Of a DNA stretch of 64,000 nucleotides, positions 25,595 to 33,786 are shown piece after piece. Positions within the stretch are counted from its first letter, which is position 1. Every line of letters starts with the position of its first letter. Source of the stretch: HLUCCA09 sp039822045 (lineage in GTDB: Bacteria; Pseudomonadota; Alphaproteobacteria; Rhodobacterales; Rhodobacteraceae); NCBI GenBank assembly GCA_039822045.1, contig JBCBMY010000002.1, forward strand, positions 1-64,000. Direction: 5' to 3'. The notes beneath the pieces are model-generated. The model searched no databases. It was not told the origin of the DNA and was given only the letters and a program-made list of their open reading frames with translations. Made by a program: the position numbers and the translations under genes.

Positions 25595-26056
25595 TCAGGC
25601 GCTCCGGGTGTTCTTTTTGTTCATCGAGCGGACGTCCAGCACTTCGGGCTGCTGCGCCTCGTGGGGGTGCGTGGTGCCCGCATAAACCCGCAGGTTCGTC
25701 ATCTGTTTGCGGCTCAGGCGGTTGCCCGGCAGCATCCGCTTCACGGCCTGCATCACCACCCGCTCGGGATGGTCGCCCTCCAGGATCTGGCCGGTCATGC
25801 GCGACTTGATCCCACCGGGATAGCCCGTGTGCCAATAGTTTGGTTTCATACGCTTTTTGCCCGTGATCTGCACCTTCTCGGCGTTGATCACGATGACGTT
25901 GTCGCCCATGTCCATGGACGGCGTGAACGACGGCTTGTGCTTGCCGCGCAGACGGTTGGCGACGATCGAGGCGAGGCGGCCCAGAACGACGCCTTCAGCG
26001 TCGATCAGGATCCACTTCTTGTCGATGTCCGCCGGGGTCGCGGAGAAGGTTTTCAT
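25595..26056 (-). CDS. rplM: 50S ribosomal protein L13
   Basis: This is a large-subunit ribosomal protein. The 153-aa product has MKTFSATPADIDKKWILIDAEG at the start, GRLASIVANRLRGKHKPSFTP, the MDMGDNVIVINAEKVQITGKK block and RMLPGNRLSRKQMTNLRVYAG near the C-terminus. The ATG at 26056 is the family start; the upstream open frame is spurious. It is first in the operon with rpsI. Confidence 0.97.
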   Translation of the reverse strand: MKTFSATPADIDKKWILIDAEGVVLGRLASIVANRLRGKHKPSFTPSMDMGDNVIVINAEKVQITGKKRMKPNYWHTGYPGGIKSRMTGQILEGDHPERVVMQAVKRMLPGNRLSRKQMTNLRVYAGTTHPHEAQQPEVLDVRSMNKKNTRSA

Positions 26057-26184
26057 GGTCCTGCCTTGGAATCGCATTCTTGGGATGGCGGGTCTTATAC
26101 GCCGGGCCGCGCGCACGTCAATCGCCAAAAGAGCCGAAAAAGCGCTTTCCAATCAGCATTCTGCTAGTGAGGTATCAAAATACC

Positions 26185-27618
26185 TCAGATCGTGAGCGCC
26201 TCTGGCGGCCGCTGCAGAAGGCGCCGCATCCGCAGGATCGCGCTGGCAAACTCTTCCAGCGGCACCTGCGCGTTGACCGACACACGGATGGCACTCGGCG
26301 CGCGCGCGGGATCGATGGCAAACTCGTCGCCAGGCCGCACCAGAACCCCCTCGCGCTCGAGCGCCGTGCAGAAGCCTGTCACCCGCCAGCCCTCCGGCAG
26401 GGTCAGCCAGACATAGGGAACATGGGGTTGCGTGTTGAACTGGAACCCCGCCAGCCCCCGGACCGCGACCGACAGATAATCCTCCATCCGGGCCTGGATC
26501 CTCGCGCTGAGCGCCTTGGATGTCGGGTCGGACAACAGGCTCTCGACCGCCTCGCCAAGCGGGCGGGCAAGGCCGAAATAGCTGAACTCCGCCGCGCGCT
26601 TCAGCCGATCCCCCTGTCCCGGCGGCGCGATGGCAAACCCTGTCCGCAGGGCGGGCGTCAGAACCTTGGAGAGCGAGTTGATGTGCCATGTCCGCTCGGG
26701 CGCCAATTGCCGATAGCTGGGAGCCGCATTCTCAACCGTGCGGAAGCAGCCGTCCTCCAATATCTGCAGCCCTCGCGCCGCCGCAATCGCTGCGATTTTC
26801 CGGCGTCGTTTCAGGGGGGTAAGGATCGCCGTGGGATTGTGCGCCTCGGGCATCGTGCAAAAGGCGATAGCCCCTGTTGCCCGTGCGACTTCATCCAGTG
26901 CTTCCGGGATCACGCCGTCCTCGTCCATCGGAACGCCGACCACCTGCGCCCGGAGAAGTTCCGCCGCGCGGCGAAACCCGGCATAGGCAACCTCCTCGAC
27001 AATCACGACCGGCTTCGGACCGGACAAGAGCGTGAGCAGGACCAGTAAAACCGCGTTCTGCCCGCCATGGGTCAGCACGATGTCCGCCTCGTCGACGGGG
27101 CCGAGCAGGTCGTCTCCGAACCAGTCCGCCACCGCTTGTCGGGCTCTGCGGAAGCCCGCACGGGTCGGATAATCGAGCAGGGCAGACGGAGACGCCGAGC
27201 CCACCTGGGACAGCGCGCGCCGAACGGCGGCGACCTGACCGACATCCGGCAACCGCGGTGCATAAAGTGAAATCGGACCGTCCTCGGCATCGGTCTCTGG
27301 GTGATCCCATTCGAGCGGGATCCGAAAGGGAGACGGGCGCGGCGCCTCCTCGACCGGGCCGCCGCCGACCAGGAACGTCCCCCGCCCCACCGTCGCCTTC
27401 GCGTGACCCGCCTCAGTCAGCGCGCGATAGGCCCGCTGCACCGTTCCCGGCGTCACCCCGAGCCGCCAGGCGAGATCCCGGACCGGCGGCAGTTTCTCAT
27501 GCGCCGCAAAGCCGCCCTCGCGCATCCGCGCGACCACGCTTTCCTCAAGCTGCCGATATTTCGGGAGACCGTGTGTATCGGCCAACTGGATTGTATCCCA
27601 CCAATTTGTATCGGTCAC
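26185..27618 (-). CDS. MocR/PdxR-type regulator (GntR HTH fused to aminotransferase-like domain)
   Basis: This is a PLP-dependent transcription factor. The 477-aa product has a GntR winged helix at about 15-80 (LPPVRDLAWRLGVTPGTVQRAYRAL, then GRGTFLV). After a linker comes a fold-type-I aminotransferase domain (about 125-470) with the TRAGFRRARQAVADWFG segment and the PLP lysine expected in INSLSKVLTPALRTGF. A GTG start at 27618 is chosen because GAGGGA lies 6 nt ahead; an upstream TTG lacks one. It is divergent from a DUF1127 gene 88 bp away. TTGTATC-type repeats cover its start, suggesting autoregulation and control of the divergent gene. Confidence 0.85.
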   Translation of the reverse strand: MTDTNWWDTIQLADTHGLPKYRQLEESVVARMREGGFAAHEKLPPVRDLAWRLGVTPGTVQRAYRALTEAGHAKATVGRGTFLVGGGPVEEAPRPSPFRIPLEWDHPETDAEDGPISLYAPRLPDVGQVAAVRRALSQVGSASPSALLDYPTRAGFRRARQAVADWFGDDLLGPVDEADIVLTHGGQNAVLLVLLTLLSGPKPVVIVEEVAYAGFRRAAELLRAQVVGVPMDEDGVIPEALDEVARATGAIAFCTMPEAHNPTAILTPLKRRRKIAAIAAARGLQILEDGCFRTVENAAPSYRQLAPERTWHINSLSKVLTPALRTGFAIAPPGQGDRLKRAAEFSYFGLARPLGEAVESLLSDPTSKALSARIQARMEDYLSVAVRGLAGFQFNTQPHVPYVWLTLPEGWRVTGFCTALEREGVLVRPGDEFAIDPARAPSAIRVSVNAQVPLEEFASAILRMRRLLQRPPEALTI

Positions 27619-27692
27619 AATGAATCCCTCGACATTGTACCCCAATTCGCGCGATGTAAGGCTACGCAAACGCGTAAATTGTGTCAATACAA
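27591..27692. promoter_or_regulatory. candidate MocR operator region with TTGTATC repeats
   Basis: TTGTATC occurs at 27591-27597 and 27606-27612 (15 bp apart), TTGTACC at 27635-27641, and the inverted ATACAA at 27687-27692. They flank and overlap the regulator's start and end 13 bp before the DUF1127 start. MocR-type proteins such as GabR bind direct ATACCA-like repeats, so these are plausible sites; binding is inference. Confidence 0.45.
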
Positions 27693-27705
27693 TATGGAGG
27701 ACACC

Positions 27706-27918
27706 ATGCCATTCCTGTCATCCCTGCCCCGGTTCTCCACCTTTGTGGCCGCGCTCTTTGGCGATGTGTCCCGTCGCCGTCCTCGCGTCCCCACAATGGG
27801 ACAGACATGGCGCAGCCGCCGCCACCTCGACGACCTCAGTGCACATCAGCTCCGCGATATCGGGGTGACGCGAACTGAGGCCAAGCGCGAAGCGGCGCGC
27901 CCGTTCTGGGACATCTGA
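27706..27918 (+). CDS. DUF1127 small basic protein
   Basis: The 70-aa product has a short hydrophobic N-terminus (MPFLSSLPRFSTFVAALFG), a basic linker (SRRRPRV), and the C-terminal DUF1127 motif RRHLDDLSAHQLRDIGVTRTEAKREAARPFWD at about 37-69. DUF1127 proteins are small Arg-rich proteins, one of which in Rhodobacter has been connected with sRNA processing; the role here is not known. The ATG at 27706 has GGAGG 5 nt ahead; an in-frame ATG at 27694 lacks a site. It is divergent from a MocR-type regulator that may control it. Confidence 0.82.
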   Translation: MPFLSSLPRFSTFVAALFGDVSRRRPRVPTMGQTWRSRRHLDDLSAHQLRDIGVTRTEAKREAARPFWDI

Positions 27919-27938
27919 GTCTGCCCAGATGATCCCAG

Positions 27939-27979
27939 CCGTGGCCCCCGTTCCCCTGTGCGGGGTGCCACGGCCCTTT
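27939..27979 (+). terminator. terminator-like hairpin after DUF1127 gene
   Basis: CCGTGGC (27939-27945) pairs with GCCACGG (27967-27973); the loop contains a second potential pairing CCCC/GGGG. CCCTTT follows, a weak U-tract. It begins 20 nt after the stop codon. Confidence 0.5.
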
Positions 27980-28169
27980 GACCAACGGGCCTATGCGCGC
28001 AGGTCAGAGCAGCCATGCTTGAGATGGCCAGACAACTTCTGGGCTTGATCGAATCTCCCCGCGCTTCTACGTGGCGACGACGATCGGAACCGATCCCAAC
28101 TTCGGAGTGTATTCCGCGGGGGCGCTAAGGAACCGACTGGAACGAACTTCTGGCTAGAAGGGGAGTGCC

Positions 28170-28688
28170 ATGGACGGCAACCACCTCTTCCAACTGGGGT
28201 CCGGTCTGGCAACAGGCGCCCATGAGGAAGACACCACCATGCGCGGTGCGTCCGCGCTGATCGATACACTCGCAGACAGCGACCGCGAGGACCACTTCAT
28301 CCGCCGCGACGGACGGGTGTTTGCGGGCACGCACCTCATCATCGAGGTCGTGAACGGGACAGGGCTCGACGAAGAGGCGCGCATTCAAGGCGCCTTCCGC
28401 GACTGCGTCACCGCCTGCGGCGCAACGCTCTTGCACATTCACACCCACAAGTTTTCGCCCCAGGGCGTGTCGGGCGTGGCCGTGCTCGCCGAAAGTCACA
28501 TCTCCGTCCACACCTGGCCCGAGATCGGCTATGGTGCGTTTGATGTGTTCATGTGTGGCGATGCCGAGCCCTGGCAGGCGGTCGACGTGCTGAAAGCGGC
28601 CTTCGCAACCGGCGATGTGCGGGTGCGCGAGCTTCTGCGCGGCGACGGTCTGTGCGCCGGCGCGGCGGCTGGGACAACCGTGGTATGA
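28170..28688 (+). CDS. speD: S-adenosylmethionine decarboxylase proenzyme
   Basis: SpeD decarboxylates AdoMet to supply the aminopropyl group for spermidine. The 172-aa product self-cleaves at the Glu-Ser bond in LAESHISVHTWPE; Ser109 becomes the pyruvoyl group. It has FAGTHLIIEVVNGTGL near residue 51 and GYGAFDVFMCGDAEPW after the cleavage site. The N-terminus is about 45 residues longer than in the short bacterial type; an internal ATG at 28239 would give a shorter form, but GAAGGGGAG supports 28170. It overlaps speE by 4 bp. Confidence 0.92.
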   Translation: MDGNHLFQLGSGLATGAHEEDTTMRGASALIDTLADSDREDHFIRRDGRVFAGTHLIIEVVNGTGLDEEARIQGAFRDCVTACGATLLHIHTHKFSPQGVSGVAVLAESHISVHTWPEIGYGAFDVFMCGDAEPWQAVDVLKAAFATGDVRVRELLRGDGLCAGAAAGTTVV

Positions 28689-29530
28689 CCCGCTGGGTGC
28701 AGGAAACGCTTCACGACGACTACGCCCAAGCCCTGCGCGAGGACGAGGTATTCTACGACAGCGAGACCGAGCACCAGCGCCTCAGGGTCTTTCGCAACGG
28801 CACCTTCGGGCGGGTTCTGACGCTTGATGGCGTCGTGCAAACCACCGAGGCGGACAACCGCATCTACCATGAGATGCTGACCCACGTGCCGATCCTGGCG
28901 CATGGGCAAGCCAAGCGGGTGCTGATCGTCGGTGGCGGCGATGGCGGCATGGCTCGCGCCGTGCTCGACCATGCTTCGGTGGCCCATGTCTCCATGGTCG
29001 AGATTGATGCAGGTGTCGTGGAGTTCTCCAAAGAGTTCCTCCCCGAGTTGTCGCGCGGCGCATTCGAGGATCCTCGACTGAATCTGGTGATCGCCGATGG
29101 CGCGGCCTTTATGGCCGACCGTGGTGAGGGCTTCGACGTCATCATCATCGACTCGACCGACCCGGTCGGACCTGGTGAGGTGCTTTTCACCGACAGCTTC
29201 TACGGCCACGCCAAGACCCGACTGGCCGATGGTGGCGTGTTGGTGACGCAGAACGGCGTGCCGTTTCTGCAGCCCGATGAGCTGACCAACACCATGCGGG
29301 CCTTCAAGTCGCTCTTCACGGATTGGGGCTGCTACATCGCCACCGTCCCGAGCTATGCCGGCGGGCCGATGGCCTTTGGTTGGGGCACCGATGGTACCGC
29401 ACGCGATGTCAGCCTGCAAACGCTGAAGGATCGGTTTGCCGCGGCGGATCTCGACCCGTTCTACTACACGCCGGACGTGCACAAGGCCGCCTTTGCCCTG
29501 CCCCGCTACATTCAGCGGCTGATGCCCTGA
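28685..29530 (+). CDS. speE: spermidine synthase
   Basis: This enzyme transfers the aminopropyl group from decarboxylated AdoMet to putrescine. The 281-aa product carries QRLRVFRNGTFGRVLTLDGVVQTTEADNRIYHEMLTHVP, the nucleotide-binding VLIVGGGDGGMARAVLDH, the catalytic Asp region IIIDSTDPVGPGEVLFTDSFY and an aromatic C-terminus. The ATG at 28685 overlaps the speD stop (ATGA), so the two polyamine enzymes are made together. Confidence 0.95.
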   Translation: MTRWVQETLHDDYAQALREDEVFYDSETEHQRLRVFRNGTFGRVLTLDGVVQTTEADNRIYHEMLTHVPILAHGQAKRVLIVGGGDGGMARAVLDHASVAHVSMVEIDAGVVEFSKEFLPELSRGAFEDPRLNLVIADGAAFMADRGEGFDVIIIDSTDPVGPGEVLFTDSFYGHAKTRLADGGVLVTQNGVPFLQPDELTNTMRAFKSLFTDWGCYIATVPSYAGGPMAFGWGTDGTARDVSLQTLKDRFAAADLDPFYYTPDVHKAAFALPRYIQRLMP

Positions 29531-29556
29531 CCTGACGCGTCCGAAGTCGACGAGGC

Positions 29557-29979
29557 CTATCTCTTCGGTGGAATCGAATAGGTGAGGCTTGCGCGCGCCA
29601 CGACACCCGCATGGCCTTCGGCCCCGATCAGCACATCGCCGACGGCCAGGGCGCGGCCGAGCTTCAGGATCCGCGTTTCCGCGACGAGGCGCGCCCCGTT
29701 GGGTGGCTTGCGCATGAAATCGATGCTGCAGTTGGTCGTCACGGCCAGCGCCTCGGGCCCGATCCGCGACAGCACGGCCAGATACATCCCCACATCCGCG
29801 AGCGAGAACAAGGTTGGGCCCGACACCGTGCCCCCCGGGCGCAAATGCCGATCGTAGGTGTTCAGCGCCACGCGCACGCCGTCGGCCGTGACCTCGAGGA
29901 TATCGAATTCGCCGGCCACCTGAGGGAACGCCTCGTCGAGGAAGGTGGCCAAGTCGCGCGTGTCCATCTGCGGGTCCAA
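29557..29979 (-). CDS. PaaI-type hotdog thioesterase
   Basis: The 140-aa product fits the single hotdog-domain PaaI/YbgC-like acyl-CoA thioesterases. LRPGGTVSGPTLFSLADVGMYLAVL (about 46-70) holds the usual Asp on the long helix, and NCSIDFMRKPPNGARLVAETRILKLGRALAVGDV (about 82-115) is the second half-site. It would hydrolyse an acyl- or aryl-CoA; substrate unknown. Two in-frame ATG codons, 12 nt apart, are possible starts. It converges on speE and is divergent from an enoyl-CoA hydratase gene 57 bp away, hinting at shared CoA-ester metabolism. Confidence 0.8.
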   Translation of the reverse strand: MDPQMDTRDLATFLDEAFPQVAGEFDILEVTADGVRVALNTYDRHLRPGGTVSGPTLFSLADVGMYLAVLSRIGPEALAVTTNCSIDFMRKPPNGARLVAETRILKLGRALAVGDVLIGAEGHAGVVARASLTYSIPPKR

Positions 29980-30036
29980 CTCTTTCCTCCCTCCTCGTTT
30001 CGGGCATAGATGCCGGGAGCGGCGAGGGAGGACAAG

Positions 30037-30837
30037 ATGGCCGAACCCGAAAAGGAGGTGCTGGTGCGGCGCGACGAAGGTCGCGTGGCGGAGCTGACGC
30101 TGAACCGGCCGCAGGCACTCAACGCACTGTCGGACGGTTTATTGGCCGCGCTGTCCCAGACCTTCGCGGCCCTGGCCGAGGATCGCGAGACGCGGGTGGT
30201 GATCTTGAGGGGCGCCGGCAAGGCATTCTGCGCAGGCCACGACCTGCGCGAGATGCAAGCCGGGCGGCAGGCCGAAGACGGCGGCCAGGCTTATTTCGCC
30301 GATCTCTTTGCGCGCTGCGGACGCGTCATGCAAGCCATCCGCGGCCTGCCCCAACCGATCATCGCCGAGGTGCACGGGATCGCCACCGCCGCGGGGTGCC
30401 AACTGGTCGCCTCGTGCGACATGGCCGTGGCCGCCGAAGGCACCAGGTTCGGCGTGAACGGCGTGAATATCGGCCTCTTCTGTTCGACCCCCATGGTGGC
30501 GCTCTCGCGCAATGTCGGGCCCAAACAGACTTTCGAAATGCTGGTGACCGGCGGGTTCGTCGATGCCGACCGCGCCCGCGAGCTTGGCCTCGTCAATCGT
30601 GTGGTACCCGAAGAAGCGCTCGCCAACGAAACAAAGGCCCTGGCCGAGACGGTTGCCGCCAAGCTGGGCTCGGCTGTCCGGATCGGCAAGCGGGCATTCT
30701 ACGAGCAGCTCGAACTGCCCCTGGCCGCCGCTTACGAGCACACCGCCGCGGTGATGGTCGAGAATATGCTCTATCGCGACACCGACGAGGGCATTCGAGC
30801 ATTTCTCCAAAAGCGCGCGCCCGATTGGCCTGAGTAG
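30037..30837 (+). CDS. enoyl-CoA hydratase/isomerase family protein
   Basis: This is a crotonase-fold enzyme acting on acyl-CoA thioesters. The 266-aa product has VAELTLNRPQALNALSDGLLAAL, the oxyanion loop GKAFCAGHDLREM (about 62-74) and the second oxyanion region EVHGIATAAGCQLVASCDMAVA (about 112-133). The position of the first catalytic Glu in hydratases is occupied by FGVNGVNIGLFCSTP, so the exact reaction is unclear. The ATG at 30037 follows GAGGGAGG. Confidence 0.85.
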   Translation: MAEPEKEVLVRRDEGRVAELTLNRPQALNALSDGLLAALSQTFAALAEDRETRVVILRGAGKAFCAGHDLREMQAGRQAEDGGQAYFADLFARCGRVMQAIRGLPQPIIAEVHGIATAAGCQLVASCDMAVAAEGTRFGVNGVNIGLFCSTPMVALSRNVGPKQTFEMLVTGGFVDADRARELGLVNRVVPEEALANETKALAETVAAKLGSAVRIGKRAFYEQLELPLAAAYEHTAAVMVENMLYRDTDEGIRAFLQKRAPDWPE

Positions 30838-30865
30838 ACATACTCCGCGGAAGTGAGAATGCGGA

Positions 30866-31138
30866 CTAACAGGCGCAACCTCGGCCCTTGTGACAGGTCT
30901 TATCTCTTGAGATGCAGCTATCACCGCAAGGTTTGCCTTTGCGACACATCCTGCAACATGCTGCCGGCACCAAATCGCCATATGTACTGCTAAGGGCAGA
31001 AAGCCGGTCGATTGGCCCCACCGCCTCTTGTCGAACTGGAAGCTCTGGCAGTGGAGACGATAATGGGCCGGCCGCATGCCCAGACGAAGCAACAAGCACA
31101 GATACGAACGAAAGCATCAGAATTTGTTTGGATCTCAC
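30866..31138 (-). CDS. small exported Cys-rich protein
   Basis: The 90-aa product opens with a Sec signal peptide (basic RSK, hydrophobic about 6-20, cut near GHA-AGP), supporting the GTG start at 31138 over an internal ATG at 31117. The mature C-terminus (about 60-90) packs eight cysteines: CCRMC, then KGKPCGDSCISRDKTCHKGRGCAC. The KPCGDSCIS...TCH..GC.C pattern recurs, from memory, in uncharacterised proteobacterial exported proteins. Disulfides or metal binding are likely in the periplasm. It is divergent from the DMGDH-like gene. Confidence 0.72.
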   Translation of the reverse strand: MRSKQILMLSFVSVLVASSGHAAGPLSSPLPELPVRQEAVGPIDRLSALSSTYGDLVPAACCRMCRKGKPCGDSCISRDKTCHKGRGCAC

Positions 31139-31336
31139 GCTTCGACCCCTGGTTGCGTTAATGAATTAGTTAACGGTTGATGGCTCGCAAAAGCGGCGAC
31201 AATGGCAAATTTCCGAGGCGCCAAGATCCAGCGGCGCCAAATAATGCCATTTTCCCCCGGTCCAAAGTCGGTTTCAGACGTGATACCGAGGATGAGATAA
31301 GCTTTGGTCCGCCAGACAGATTTCTGGAGACGTGTA

Positions 31337-33751
31337 TTGAAGACCACCACCCAGGTTTGCGTGATTGGCGGCGGTGTCGTCGGATGTTCGGTGCTCTATC
31401 ACCTGACCAAGCTCGGCTGGTCGGACGTGATGCTGGTGGAGCGGTCGGAGCTGACCTCGGGCTCGACCTGGCACGCGGCGGGCGGGTTCCACACGCTTAA
31501 CGGCGACACGAACATGGCCGCGCTGCAGGGCTATACGATCCGCCTCTACCGGGAGCTGGAGGAGATCACCGGCCTCTCCTGCGGGCTCCACCATGTCGGC
31601 GGCATCACCCTGGCCGACAGCCCCGAGCGGATGGATATGCTGAAGGCCGAGCGCGCCAAGCACCGTTATATGGGGCTGGAGACCGAGATCCTCGGGCCCT
31701 CCGAGATCCGCGAGCTCGCCGAATTGGTGAACACCGAGGGCGTGATCGGCGCGCTCTACGACCCGCTCGACGGCCATCTCGACCCGTCGGGCACGACCCA
31801 TGCCTATGCCAAGGCCGCTCGGATGGGGGGCGCCGAGATCGAATTGCACTGCAAGGTGGAGCGGCTCGAGCCGCGCACCGACGGGTCATGGAACGTGGTG
31901 ACCGACAAGGGCACGATCCATGCCGAGCACGTGGTCAACGCGGCCGGCCTTTGGGCCCGCGAGGTGGGCGCGATGGCGGGCGTCTATCACCCGCTTATGC
32001 CCATGGCGCACCAGTATCTGGTGACCGACGACATCCCCGAGATCTATGACCGTGGCACCGAGTTCCCGCATGTCATGGATCCGGGCGGCGAGAGCTATCT
32101 GCGCCAGGAAGGGCGCGGCCTTTGCATCGGCTTTTACGAGCAGCCCTGCGAGGCGTGGTCGGTCGACGGCACGGCCTGGGATTTCGGCCATGAGCTTTTG
32201 AATGACCAGTTCGAGAAGATCGAGGACTCGGTCGCCTTTGCCTACAAGCGCTTTCCGGTGCTCGAGCGCGCGGGCGTCAAGCGCGTGATCCATGGGCCTT
32301 TCACCTTCGCTCCCGACGGCAACCCGCTTGTGGGACCCGTGCCGGGCGTCCGGAATTACTGGGCCGCTTGCGCTGTGATGGCTGGGTTCAGCCAGGGAGG
32401 CGGCGTGGGCCTCAGCCTCGCGCAGTGGATGGTCGATGGACAGCCCGACCAGAACACGTTTGCCATGGACGTCGCGCGCTTCGGACGGTGGACGACGCCA
32501 GGCTATACGCTGCCCAAGGTCATCGAGAACTATCAGAAGCGCTTCTCCGTCGCCTATCCGAACGAAGAACTGCCCGCCGCCCGGCCCTTCCGCACGACAC
32601 CCATGTACGACATCTGGGCCTCGATGGGCGCGGTCTTCGGCCAGCAATATGGGCTTGAGGTGGTCAACTACTTCGCCCTGCCGGGTGAGCCCGATTACGA
32701 GACGCCGAGTTTCCGACGATCCAACGCGTGGGCGGCGACGGCCGAGGAAGTCGGTGCGGTGCGCGAGGGCGTCGGCATCAACGAAGTCCACAATTTCGGG
32801 AAGTTTCGCGTGACGGGCGCCGGGGCACGGGCCTGGCTCGACCGGATCATGGCGGGCCGCATCCCGAAGCCGGGCCGGCTGAGCCTGACGCCGATGCTTG
32901 CGCCAAACGGCCGTCTCATCGGAGACTTCACCATCAGTTGCCTGGGCGAGACGGAGTTTCAGCTCACCGCCTCGTATGGCGCCCAGGATTATCACTTGCG
33001 CTGGTTCGAAGCCCACGCCGATCCTGGGGTGCGCATCGAGAACATCTCGGACGCCCGCACGGGATTTCAGATCGCGGGGCCGCGCGCGCGGGATCTCTTG
33101 GCGCGGGTCACGCGGCAGGACGTCTCGACCGCGGCATTCCGCTTTCTCGATGTGAAACGGCTGACCATCGGCATGGCCGACTGCATCGTTCAGCGGGTCA
33201 GCTATACCGGCGATCTCGGCTACGAGATCTATTGCGACGCGATGAGCCAGCGACATCTCTGGACCACGCTGTGGGCCGCAGGCGCCGATCTCGGCCTCCG
33301 CCCGTTCGGGATGCGGGCGATGATGTCGCTCCGGCTCGACCGGTTCTTCGGGTCTTGGCTCCGGGAGTTCTCGCCGGACTATACCGCGGCGGAAACCGGT
33401 CTCGATCGCTTCATCTCGTGGAAGAAGAACGTCGACTTCATCGGTCGCGCGGCGGCCGAGGCGGAACGTGCGACACCGCCTGCGCGGCTCCTTTGCCCAT
33501 TCCTTGTCGAGGCCGACGATGCCGACGTGGTCGCCTATGAGCCGATCTGGCTTGATGGGAAGGTCGCCGGGTTCTGCACCTCGGGCGGCTACTCGCACCA
33601 TGCCAGGAGATCGATCGCGCTGGGCTTCCTCCCGCGGGAGCGCGCCACGCCGGGCACAAAGGTCGAGATTGAGATCCTGGGCGACATGCGGCCTGCGGTT
33701 CTGACCGACACGCCCCTCTTCGACCCCGATGGCGCGCGTCTGCGCGGCTGA
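31337..33751 (+). CDS. dimethylglycine/sarcosine dehydrogenase-like flavoprotein with GcvT domain
   Basis: The 804-aa product joins an N-terminal FAD-dependent DAO domain (dinucleotide motif VIGGGVVGCSVLYHL at about 9-23) to a C-terminal folate-binding GcvT-type domain (from about residue 430). The SGSTWHAAGGFH segment has the His (about 46) to which FAD is covalently bound in dimethylglycine dehydrogenases. Such enzymes demethylate N-methylglycines and pass the carbon to tetrahydrofolate. Exact substrate cannot be told. A TTG start at 31337 is chosen with TGGAGA 6 nt ahead; no ATG fits. The one-carbon cluster at 40577-45715 is a logical partner. Confidence 0.85.
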   Translation: MKTTTQVCVIGGGVVGCSVLYHLTKLGWSDVMLVERSELTSGSTWHAAGGFHTLNGDTNMAALQGYTIRLYRELEEITGLSCGLHHVGGITLADSPERMDMLKAERAKHRYMGLETEILGPSEIRELAELVNTEGVIGALYDPLDGHLDPSGTTHAYAKAARMGGAEIELHCKVERLEPRTDGSWNVVTDKGTIHAEHVVNAAGLWAREVGAMAGVYHPLMPMAHQYLVTDDIPEIYDRGTEFPHVMDPGGESYLRQEGRGLCIGFYEQPCEAWSVDGTAWDFGHELLNDQFEKIEDSVAFAYKRFPVLERAGVKRVIHGPFTFAPDGNPLVGPVPGVRNYWAACAVMAGFSQGGGVGLSLAQWMVDGQPDQNTFAMDVARFGRWTTPGYTLPKVIENYQKRFSVAYPNEELPAARPFRTTPMYDIWASMGAVFGQQYGLEVVNYFALPGEPDYETPSFRRSNAWAATAEEVGAVREGVGINEVHNFGKFRVTGAGARAWLDRIMAGRIPKPGRLSLTPMLAPNGRLIGDFTISCLGETEFQLTASYGAQDYHLRWFEAHADPGVRIENISDARTGFQIAGPRARDLLARVTRQDVSTAAFRFLDVKRLTIGMADCIVQRVSYTGDLGYEIYCDAMSQRHLWTTLWAAGADLGLRPFGMRAMMSLRLDRFFGSWLREFSPDYTAAETGLDRFISWKKNVDFIGRAAAEAERATPPARLLCPFLVEADDADVVAYEPIWLDGKVAGFCTSGGYSHHARRSIALGFLPRERATPGTKVEIEILGDMRPAVLTDTPLFDPDGARLRG

Positions 33752-33786
33752 GGGATGTCCGCTTCAACCGGCGGGGCATTGCCCTC

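Noticed and set aside
31886..33601. Minus-strand open frame of 571 codons opposite the DMGDH-like gene
   Set aside because: Antisense to a strong family match, no motif, Arg/His-rich composition.
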